Assembly (NCBI GenBank): GCA_016288055.1
Contig: JAEEXZ010000001.1
Coordinates: forward strand, 1-64,000
Direction: 5' to 3'
Length of the DNA stretch: 64,000 nucleotides
Source: Bacteroidales bacterium
GTDB taxonomy: Bacteria > Bacteroidota > Bacteroidia > Bacteroidales > UBA932
The translations under genes and the position numbers were made by a program. The notes below the pieces were generated by a model. The model was not told where the DNA came from. It did no database searches and saw nothing but the letters and a program-made list of their open reading frames with translations. Positions 35,931-43,576 of this stretch are shown here, one piece after another; position 1 is the stretch's first letter, and each line of letters begins with the position of its first letter.

Positions 35931-37538
35931 ATGCAAAAGAATTTTCTCAAATCATTTCTTATTCTGCTGGTTGCCACCGCCTGCAGCAACGCCCCTAAGT
36001 CGCCGTTGAACAGAGAGGTGGCCAATTATGCCGTCGTCACGGTCAAGGCACCCGACCTGAGCGGTATTACCGACAATGGAAAAGAGGTGCTCAATCTCTA
36101 TCGCTTCGCCGCCGACGAGGTGGACGCTATCTACTGGGAACAGTATTTCGGAGACAAGCATGCCCTGCTGGACAGCATCTCCGACCCGGTGGAGAAAACC
36201 TATGCCGAGATTAACTACGGTCCCTGGGACCGTATGGACGGGAAATCCTTCGTGGAAGGTTATGCCGACCGTCTCCCGGGCGTGGGCTTCTACCCGGCCG
36301 ACATGACCCTGGAGGAATTCGAGGCCTGGGACAATCCGGACAAGATGAGTCCCTACACCCTGGTCCGCCGCGCCGCGGACGGCTCCCTGCAGACGGTCTG
36401 GTACCACGACGCTTACAAGGAGCACATCGGCAAGATTTCCAGCTATCTGCTGGCAGCGGCCGACATCACCATCAAGCCCAGCGTCCGGAAGTATCTGCTG
36501 GCCAAGATCCAGGCCCTGCAGAGCGACAATTTCTACGAAAGCGGCATCGCCTGGCTGGAGATGGACGACAGCAAGATGGACCTGGTGATCGGCCCCAACG
36601 AGGCGGCTGACGACCAGCTTCTGGGTGTCAAGCGTTCCTACGAGGCCTTCGTGCTTCTGAAGAAGGAGTCGCACACGGAAGAACTCATGCAGTATGTCTC
36701 CCGTATCGGCGAGTTCCAGCAGGACCTTCCCGGGGACCCTGCCTACAAGACTTTCCAGCCCGGTTCCGGTTCCAACATCTTTGCCTGCGACGCGCTTTAC
36801 TATGCGGGCAAGGCCAACGCCGGCATCAAAGTGATTGCGCTGAACCTGCCCTTCGACCCCGCCGTGCAGCATGACAAGGGCACGCGTACCATCCTGCTGG
36901 ACAATGTCATCTACGCCAAGTTCAACAGCATCGTGGCTCCCACGGGCGAAATCCTTCTCTCTGCCGACGACCGCGAGCATCTTTCTTCCGATGCTTTCTA
37001 CTGGAACGTGGCCATGCGTGAGGTGGCCCACGGTCTGGGAGTCAAGGAGACGGTGAACGGGAAAGGCAGTGTGGAAGAGGCCCTGGGCAGCACCGCCCAG
37101 ACTTTCGAAGAGGTGAAAGCCAACGCGGCCGGCGTGCTGCTGGTCTGCAAGCTGCAGGACCATTTCGACATCCACCATCTGTTCACCAGACAGGATGCCC
37201 TCACCACCTTCTTCGTGTCCCTGCTCCGTTCCGAGCGCTTCGGCGAAGGGTCTGCCCTGGGACGCGCCAATGTTATCATCTATAATTATCTCCGTGAAGC
37301 CGGCGCCTTCCAGCGTGACGCTTCCGGACATTACACCATCGATCCTGCCAGGATGGAAAGCGGCCTCGCCGCCCTCACCGCCCTCGTGCTGGAGACCCAG
37401 GCAACGGGCAACCGTTCCTTTGCCGCCGACTTCGAGGCCCGCTATTCCAAGCGCTGCGAAGACTACCAGGCCGACATCCTGAACCTCGGGCTGGAGAAAA
37501 TCCCCGTGGATATCCGGTTTGACTTCCAAACCCGGTAG
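35931..37538 (+). CDS. M49 (DPP III)-like lipoprotein with substituted zinc motif
   Basis: REVAHGLGVKETVNGKGSVEEALGS...FEEVKANAAG aligns with the HEISHGLG...EEAKAD type M49 signature; MQKNFLKSFLILLVATACSN signal. Confidence 0.75.
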   Translation: MQKNFLKSFLILLVATACSNAPKSPLNREVANYAVVTVKAPDLSGITDNGKEVLNLYRFAADEVDAIYWEQYFGDKHALLDSISDPVEKTYAEINYGPWDRMDGKSFVEGYADRLPGVGFYPADMTLEEFEAWDNPDKMSPYTLVRRAADGSLQTVWYHDAYKEHIGKISSYLLAAADITIKPSVRKYLLAKIQALQSDNFYESGIAWLEMDDSKMDLVIGPNEAADDQLLGVKRSYEAFVLLKKESHTEELMQYVSRIGEFQQDLPGDPAYKTFQPGSGSNIFACDALYYAGKANAGIKVIALNLPFDPAVQHDKGTRTILLDNVIYAKFNSIVAPTGEILLSADDREHLSSDAFYWNVAMREVAHGLGVKETVNGKGSVEEALGSTAQTFEEVKANAAGVLLVCKLQDHFDIHHLFTRQDALTTFFVSLLRSERFGEGSALGRANVIIYNYLREAGAFQRDASGHYTIDPARMESGLAALTALVLETQATGNRSFAADFEARYSKRCEDYQADILNLGLEKIPVDIRFDFQTR

Positions 37539-37567
37539 CAAGTATAATCAACGACAGAAACGATACT

Positions 37568-39073
37568 ATGTTTAAGATCTTTGTAGGTTTCAACCTCGTC
37601 GAGCAGATGCACAAGCTGCGTCACGACAAGCGCTTCAACCCCAACCTGTTCAGAAAGAAGACTGTCGGTTTTCTTTTTGTCGCCATCATCTTCCTGCTTC
37701 TGTGGTTCCTGCCCACCGAGAGCTTCGGTATTGACGGGCTCACCCAGGTGCAGCAGCGTATCATTGCCATCTTTGCCTATGCTACCCTTATGTGGGTGAT
37801 GGAACTGGTTCCGGCCTGGGCTACGTCGGTGTCTATCATCCTGCTGCTTCTGCTGTTCGCGTCGGATTCCGGTGTCAAGTGGCTCTGCAACGCCGCCGAG
37901 GTGGGACAGCTTCTCAGCTACAAGCAGGTGATGGCCAGCTTCGCCGACCCGGTCGTGATGCTGTTCATCGGTGGTTTTATCCTTGCAATTGCCACTACCA
38001 AGACCGGACTGGACGTGCATCTGGCCCGCGTGCTGCTCACGCCCTTCGGCAAGAAGAGTGAGAATATCCTGCTGGGCTTCATGCTGGTGACGGCCCTGTT
38101 CTCCATGTTCATCAGCAACACGGCCACAACGGCCATGATGCTCACCTTCCTTACGCCTGTGTTCAAGCAGCTTCCCGAGGCCGGGAAGGGCCGTATCGGC
38201 ATGGCGCTGAGCATTCCCGTAGCCGCCAACCTGGGCGGTATGGGCACGCCGATCGGCACGCCGCCCAATACCATCGCCCTTAAGTATCTGAACGACCCTG
38301 AGGGCCTGAACCTGGGCATCGGCTTCGGCCAGTGGATGCTGTTCATGGTTCCGCTGGTGATTCTCCTGATCCTGGTGGCCTGGTTCATCCTCAAGAAGCT
38401 GTTCCCCTTCACCCAGAAGACCATCGAGCTCAAGATTGACGGCGGAATGAAGAGCGGCGGCCAGACGACGCTGGTGATCGTCACCATGGTCGTCACCATC
38501 CTGCTGTGGATGATGGATACCCTCACGGGCATCAATACCTATACCGTGGCCCTGATTCCGTTCGCTGTCTTCGCGATGGCGGGCATTATCTCCAAGTACG
38601 ACCTGGAAGAAATCAACTGGTCCGTGATCTGGATGGTGGCCGGCGGTTTCGCTCTTGGTTACGCGATGAACGCTTCCGGACTGGCCGCTCTGATTATCAG
38701 GGCCATTCCCTTCGGCAACTTCTCCCCGATCCTTATCCTGGTGCTCTCGGGCCTGCTCTGCTACGGCCTCTCCAACCTGATTTCCCACTCGGCTACTGCA
38801 GCCCTGCTCATGCCCATCCTGGTGGTGGTCTGCACGGCCATGGGAGACAAGCTTGCCTCTATCGGCGGCGCCACCACGGTCCTGATCGGCGTGGCTATCG
38901 CCTCCTCCAGCGCCATGATCCTCCCCATTTCCACCCCGCCGAATGCCCTTGCCTACGCCACCAACCTGGTCCAGCAGAAGGACATGGCTAAAGTGGGAAT
39001 TATCATGGGAACCCTTAGCATTCTGCTTGGCTACGCGGCCCTGATGACCGCCCGCGCCCTCCAGATTGTCTAA
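37568..39073 (+). CDS. SLC13/DASS family (CitT-like) sodium-coupled anion transporter
   Basis: Polytopic; SNTATTAMMLTFLTPV, IPVAANLGGMGTPIGTPPN, LISHSATAALLMPI, ISTPPNALAYATNLVQQKDMAKVG. Confidence 0.93.
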   Translation: MFKIFVGFNLVEQMHKLRHDKRFNPNLFRKKTVGFLFVAIIFLLLWFLPTESFGIDGLTQVQQRIIAIFAYATLMWVMELVPAWATSVSIILLLLLFASDSGVKWLCNAAEVGQLLSYKQVMASFADPVVMLFIGGFILAIATTKTGLDVHLARVLLTPFGKKSENILLGFMLVTALFSMFISNTATTAMMLTFLTPVFKQLPEAGKGRIGMALSIPVAANLGGMGTPIGTPPNTIALKYLNDPEGLNLGIGFGQWMLFMVPLVILLILVAWFILKKLFPFTQKTIELKIDGGMKSGGQTTLVIVTMVVTILLWMMDTLTGINTYTVALIPFAVFAMAGIISKYDLEEINWSVIWMVAGGFALGYAMNASGLAALIIRAIPFGNFSPILILVLSGLLCYGLSNLISHSATAALLMPILVVVCTAMGDKLASIGGATTVLIGVAIASSSAMILPISTPPNALAYATNLVQQKDMAKVGIIMGTLSILLGYAALMTARALQIV

Positions 39074-39093
39074 TTACAAAAACCAACAAGTGC

Positions 39094-39131
39094 AAAAAAA
39101 AGACGGCCGCAAAAAATGGTCGTCTTTTTTT
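39094..39131. terminator. Bidirectional intrinsic terminator between SLC13 gene and tRNA-Leu
   Basis: aaaaaaagacggcc...ggtcgtcttttttt hairpin with A/T tracts on both sides. Confidence 0.8.
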
Positions 39132-39132
39132 G

Positions 39133-39216
39133 TGCCCAGAGCGGGAATCGAACCCGCACGATATTGCTATCACAGGATTTTGAGTCCAGCGCGTCTACCA
39201 ATTCCGCCATCCGGGC
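39133..39216 (-). tRNA. tRNA-Leu (anticodon CAA)
   Basis: Reverse complement GCCCGGATGGCGGAATTGGTAGACGCGCTGGACTCAAAATCC...GTGCGGGTTCGATTCCCGCTCTGGGCA; matching acceptor stem, long variable arm, TTCGATTC loop; CCA not encoded. Confidence 0.95.
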
Positions 39217-39281
39217 AGGGGCGTCTTTGAAGACGGACTGCAAATTTAAGCGAAAAAGCGGAAACTGCAAAAATAAACCAC

Positions 39282-39289
39282 TATCTTTG
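39282..39289 (+). promoter_or_regulatory. -7 box TATCTTTG, 6 nt from the aroB start codon
   Basis: TAnnTTTG consensus. Confidence 0.6.
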
Positions 39290-39295
39290 CATTCT

Positions 39296-40270
39296 ATGCT
39301 GAAGGAACTCTCCCATATCACGGACATTGCGGCCATTCTGTCGCAGGAATCCGAATTGTACGTGGTTTACGACAAGAATGTCGCATGGGTGGCGGACCAA
39401 CTGCCTGCCGGATGGCCTCGCCTGGAACTGGAGACCTCCGAGGAGGCTAAAACGCTGGAAACGGTAGCCCGTATTGAGCGCTGGCTCATGGCGTGCGGCG
39501 CCACGCGGGGCAGCCTGGTCCTGGCCGTGGGCGGCGGCATCACCACCGACATGGTGGGCTTCGCCGCCGGCATCTACAAGCGCGGCGTCCGTTATGCGAA
39601 CTTTCCCACCACCCTCCTGGCGCAGGTGGACGCAGCTCTCGGCGGCAAAACCGGCGTGAACCTGGACGGGTACAAGAACATGCTCGGCGCCTTCCGCATG
39701 CCGGAGTACACCTTCCTTTCGGCCGATGTCCTCCGCACCCTTCCGTCGCGCGCCCTCCTGTCGGGCGTGGCGGAAATGCTCAAGACCTTCCTCCTCTCTG
39801 ACGGAGAGGCCTACGAAAAGGCGCTCCGGAGTGGCCCCACGCAGGAGATGATCCGCCGCGCGGCCGTCGTCAAGGAGGACATCGTGGCGCGGGATCCCTA
39901 TGAGCGGGGCGAGCGTGCCAAACTCAACCTGGGCCATACCTTCGGCCATGCCATCGAGCACGAGGCCCGTATGCGGGCCGATGATATCACTCACGGGGAG
40001 GCCGTTGCCATCGGCATTATCCTTTCGGCACAGGCGGGAGAGTCTATCGGCCTTTCTGAAAAGGGGCTCGCGCAGCGGCTTGCGCGGGATTTCGCACAGG
40101 TGGGACTTCCCACGCAGTGCCCTTATCCCCTGCAGTCCCTGCAGGAAGCGATGGCCCGGGACAAGAAGGCCCTCGCCGGCGGCCTCGTGCGCTTCGTGAT
40201 TCCCGTACGCCCCGGAGAGGTCGTATTCCATGAAATGAACCCCTATGATCTGCACTTCGATACAAAATAA
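39296..40270 (+). CDS. aroB: 3-dehydroquinate synthase
   Basis: VLAVGGGITTDMVGFAAGIYKRGVRYANFPTTLLAQVDAALGGKTGVNLDGYKNMLGAF, LNLGHTFGHAIEHE, HGEAVAIG. Confidence 0.96.
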   Translation: MLKELSHITDIAAILSQESELYVVYDKNVAWVADQLPAGWPRLELETSEEAKTLETVARIERWLMACGATRGSLVLAVGGGITTDMVGFAAGIYKRGVRYANFPTTLLAQVDAALGGKTGVNLDGYKNMLGAFRMPEYTFLSADVLRTLPSRALLSGVAEMLKTFLLSDGEAYEKALRSGPTQEMIRRAAVVKEDIVARDPYERGERAKLNLGHTFGHAIEHEARMRADDITHGEAVAIGIILSAQAGESIGLSEKGLAQRLARDFAQVGLPTQCPYPLQSLQEAMARDKKALAGGLVRFVIPVRPGEVVFHEMNPYDLHFDTK

Positions 40271-42227
40271 AGAGCTCGCCGAAATCCAGGAGCTCCTGCA
40301 AACACTTGAGATGGCGGAAATCCGCCTGGACCGCTGTGCCCTGGAAGACGAGGACATCGATACGCTGTTCAGTGAGTCGGACGTGCCGCTGGTGGCAACC
40401 TGCCGGCTGAGCGAAGAACCCGCGGCTCCCCAGATTCTGGAGAGGGCCATCCAGGCGGGCGCCAAGTACGTGGACCTGGAAATGGAAGCCCCCGCAGCGG
40501 TGGGCCGTCGTATCCGCGAAGCCTGCAGCGAGTACGGAACCGTACTCATCCGTTCGTATCACAACTTCGAAGAGACGCCTTCCCGCGAGGTGCTGCTGTC
40601 CCTGCTGGACCGTGCCCGCAGCTTCGGCGGGGAAGTGGTCAAGATTGTCACGACCGCCCATTCCCAGGCCGATTGTGACACGGTGCTCAGTCTCTATGAT
40701 GCCGTGGAGCCCGGAACGCTCGTGGCGTTCTGCATGGGAGAGGAAGGACGCCAGTCCCGGCTGGAAGCCCTGAAACTGGGGGCACCTTATACTTACGCAT
40801 GTGTAACCCCCGGGGATGCTACCGCATCCGGTCAGTGGACCACGGAAGAAATGCGTGCCGCCGTTTACGGGGATTTCCGCTTCGTGGCATCCCCGCAGCT
40901 GCCCATGCCTTCTTCCAAAAGCTTCGCCCAGCGCGCCATTGTGGCCGCCTCCCTCGCCTTCGGGACGTCGCATCTTCAGGGATACTCCCCTTGTGGGGAT
41001 AACGAGAGCGCAATTGCGGCCTGCAGGGCCCTGGGAGCCACAATTTCGGTAGAAGGTAACACAATTGTTATACAAGGAACGGGCGCTTCGCCCGCATGCC
41101 TGAAACTGGATGAAATCCATACGGGTGAATCCGGTTTTCTCACCCGTTTTCTCATCCCTCTCGTGGCGGTCATTTCCCCCGACCGGGTACGTGTCAGTGG
41201 AGAAAAAACCCTGCTAGAGCGCCCTCTGTCCGATGCTCACGACATCATGGCCGCTTACGGAGTGCGCCTCTATCCGGAGGGTAACAAAAATGTTAACGAG
41301 GAGAGAAAGGCCGATTGCTACCTCCCTTTGAAGGTCGCCGGCCCGCTCATCCCCGGAAGGGCCGATATTTCCGGCAAGGGAGGCTCGCAACTTATCTCCG
41401 GACTGCTCGCGGCCCTGCCGCTTGCGGAGGGAAAATCGACCGTCTATGTCCACGACCCGCGCAGCATCCCGTACCTGTTCATCACCGTCGATGTGCTCAA
41501 GAAGTTCGGTATCCGGATGAGCTCCGAGATGGAAGGGGATGACGAATTCCTGGAAACCCAGGACTGGAACCTGTGCACCGGACTCAACTTCCATATCAAG
41601 GGCGGACAGCGATATCAGGCGGCGGACTTCGCCATCGAGGCCGACTGGTCGTCGGCCGCACCTTTCCTGACGGCGGGCGCCATCTTCGGCGATGTAGAGG
41701 TCACGGGCCTCGATACCACCAGCCTGCAGGCCGATATCTCCATCCTGGACATCCTCATGCAGGCCGGCGCCAGCATGTCCCAGCTGGATGAACCCACTGG
41801 CAGCATCCACATCAAGCGCGCCCCGCTGAGTCCTTTTGAAGCAGACCTCAACAACTGTCCGGACCTCTTTCCCGTGGTGGCGGTCCTGGCGGCATTCTGC
41901 CCCGGGGAAAGCCGCATCCGCGGCGTACAGCGGCTGCGCCACAAGGAGACGGACCGTGCATCGGCCATCTGCGGGATGCTGGAGAAGATGGGTGTCCCGG
42001 TCTCGGTGGACGACGACGAAATGACCATCACGGGAATGGGCCTTACCCAGAGGCTGGCTACCGGAGCGCTCCTGAAGGGTGGCTCTTACAGCTCGCACGC
42101 CGACCATCGCATGGTCATGGCCCTGAAAGTGGCCTCCCTGGGAGCCTCGTCTCCCATTGTGATTGACGACGAAGCCTGTGTTGCCAAGTCGTTCCCGCAC
42201 TTCAACGAATTATTTGAAAGACTATGA
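40245..42227 (+). CDS. Fusion: type I 3-dehydroquinate dehydratase + EPSP synthase
   Basis: aroD-like part: AEIRLDRC, VDLEME, RSYHNFEETP, VVKIVTTAHS; aroA-like part: SPQLPMPSSKSFAQRAIVAASLA, GNTIVIQGTG, GESGFLTRFL, RLRHKETDRASAI, DHRMVMALKVAS. Confidence 0.93.
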   Translation: MICTSIQNKELAEIQELLQTLEMAEIRLDRCALEDEDIDTLFSESDVPLVATCRLSEEPAAPQILERAIQAGAKYVDLEMEAPAAVGRRIREACSEYGTVLIRSYHNFEETPSREVLLSLLDRARSFGGEVVKIVTTAHSQADCDTVLSLYDAVEPGTLVAFCMGEEGRQSRLEALKLGAPYTYACVTPGDATASGQWTTEEMRAAVYGDFRFVASPQLPMPSSKSFAQRAIVAASLAFGTSHLQGYSPCGDNESAIAACRALGATISVEGNTIVIQGTGASPACLKLDEIHTGESGFLTRFLIPLVAVISPDRVRVSGEKTLLERPLSDAHDIMAAYGVRLYPEGNKNVNEERKADCYLPLKVAGPLIPGRADISGKGGSQLISGLLAALPLAEGKSTVYVHDPRSIPYLFITVDVLKKFGIRMSSEMEGDDEFLETQDWNLCTGLNFHIKGGQRYQAADFAIEADWSSAAPFLTAGAIFGDVEVTGLDTTSLQADISILDILMQAGASMSQLDEPTGSIHIKRAPLSPFEADLNNCPDLFPVVAVLAAFCPGESRIRGVQRLRHKETDRASAICGMLEKMGVPVSVDDDEMTITGMGLTQRLATGALLKGGSYSSHADHRMVMALKVASLGASSPIVIDDEACVAKSFPHFNELFERL

Positions 42228-43297
42228 ATACATTTGGAAACAGATTCAGAATCAGCATTTTCGGCGAGTCTCACGGCCCGCGTATCGGCGTTACCGTTGA
42301 CGGCGTCCTGCCGGGCGTTCCGCTGAGCGAAGAGGATTTCGCCACGGACCTGGCCCGTCGCAAGGCCGGCGCCCTGGGTACTACCCCCCGCGTGGAGGAC
42401 GACTTCCCTCAGATTGTTTCCGGTGTTTATGACGGTCATACGACAGGCGCGCCGCTTACCATCCTGTTCCGCAATGAAAACACCCGCAGCGAGGACTACG
42501 AGGGCTTCCGCGAGCATCCCCGCCCGGGTCATGCGGACTTCACCGCCAATCTCAAGTTCGGCGGGTTCAACGATCCCCGCGGCGGCGGCCACTTCAGCGG
42601 CCGCATCACGCTGGGTGTCGTGGCGGCCGGCGTCATCGCCAAGAAGATGCTCTATTTCGCCAAGTTCGGAGCTCGTCTGGTAGAGGTGGGCGGTCTGGCC
42701 GATGCCTCTGCCTGGCCCGATGCGCTGAAGGCCGCCGAGGCCGAAGGTGACTCCCTGGGCGGCGTGGTGGAATGCACCGTAGAGGGGCTTCCCATCGGCC
42801 TGGGCGAACCTTTTTGGGACAGCGTCGAATCCCTGGTTTCCCATGCCATCTTCGCCATTCCCGGCGTGCGCGGCATCGAATTCGGCGACGGCTTCGCCGC
42901 CTCTCGCATGAAAGGCTCCGAGCACAACGACCCCTTCCCGGAGCACAAGTGCTGCGGCGGGCACCACGAGGAAGGTGAGGAGCACCAGTGCTGCCACGGC
43001 GGTGAGCACGAAGAGGGACACCAATGTAATTGTCATTCTGAGCAAAGCGAAGAATCTCACGAGCACCACTGCTGCGGCCGTCACAAGCACCCGCAGCCTC
43101 CTGTTACCAATCATGCCGGCGGCGTGAACGGCGGCATCACCAATGGCAACCCGCTGGTCTTCCGCGTGGCCTTCAAGCCCACGGCCAGCATCGCCAAAGC
43201 CGGCATTCCCGGCCGTCACGACGTGTGCTTCGCCCTTCGCACCCCCGTCATCGTAGAGGCCATGGCCGCCATCGTCCTCGCAGACCTGGCATTATAA
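42224..43297 (+). CDS. aroC: Chorismate synthase with internal Cys/His-rich insertion
   Basis: FRISIFGESHGPRIGVTVDGVLPGVPL, RPGHADFTANLKFGGFNDPRGGGHFSGRITLGVVAAG, NHAGGVNGGITNGNPLVFRVAFKPTASI. Confidence 0.95.
   Translation: MNTFGNRFRISIFGESHGPRIGVTVDGVLPGVPLSEEDFATDLARRKAGALGTTPRVEDDFPQIVSGVYDGHTTGAPLTILFRNENTRSEDYEGFREHPRPGHADFTANLKFGGFNDPRGGGHFSGRITLGVVAAGVIAKKMLYFAKFGARLVEVGGLADASAWPDALKAAEAEGDSLGGVVECTVEGLPIGLGEPFWDSVESLVSHAIFAIPGVRGIEFGDGFAASRMKGSEHNDPFPEHKCCGGHHEEGEEHQCCHGGEHEEGHQCNCHSEQSEESHEHHCCGRHKHPQPPVTNHAGGVNGGITNGNPLVFRVAFKPTASIAKAGIPGRHDVCFALRTPVIVEAMAAIVLADLAL
43031..43057 (+). repeat. In-frame copy of tgtcattctgagcaaagcgaagaatct inside aroC
   Basis: Same element family as 9586-9637 and 11831-11930; encodes CHSEQSEES. 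Confidence 0.88.
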
Positions 43298-43344
43298 AAT
43301 AATCCCCATTCCAACCTCGCAATTCTGTGCGTTAGGTTTGCGAT

Positions 43345-43401
43345 GGCCGAAGGAAATTTGGTTTTTCGGGCCCCGTCCCGAAAAATAAATTTCCTTCGGC
43401 C
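43345..43401. repeat. 57-bp intergenic palindrome downstream of aroC
   Basis: Perfect 15-nt arms ggccgaaggaaattt/aaatttccttcggcc plus inner 9-nt arms tttttcggg/cccgaaaaa. Confidence 0.9.
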
Positions 43402-43416
43402 GTTGGCCTTGTGGGG

Positions 43417-43472
43417 CAATGACAGGAGATGCCCGGTCGGGGCCGGGCATGACGTGTAAAAAGGGCGGGCAT
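43417..43472 (+). repeat. Intergenic GC-rich repeat cluster (gatgcccggtcggggccgggcatgac and gggcgggcatgac)
   Basis: Inverted repeat gcccgg-tcgggg-ccgggc, and gggcatgac occurring twice. Confidence 0.65.
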
Positions 43473-43576
43473 GACGAAATGTATATTTTTCGTTGGGAAT
43501 TTAAAAATATTTAGTAATTTCGCGGCGAAAACGAGTGTATTCCCCTGAATATTACCAAATTATTCAAAAAATATTC

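Noticed and set aside
39116-39295. N-terminal extension of the aroB ORF
   Set aside because: The extension translates through the tRNA-Leu locus; the -7 box and ATG at 39296 give the better start.
39070-39336. 88-aa minus ORF spanning the tRNA-Leu
   Set aside because: Covers a structurally convincing tRNA and a terminator; a chance ORF.
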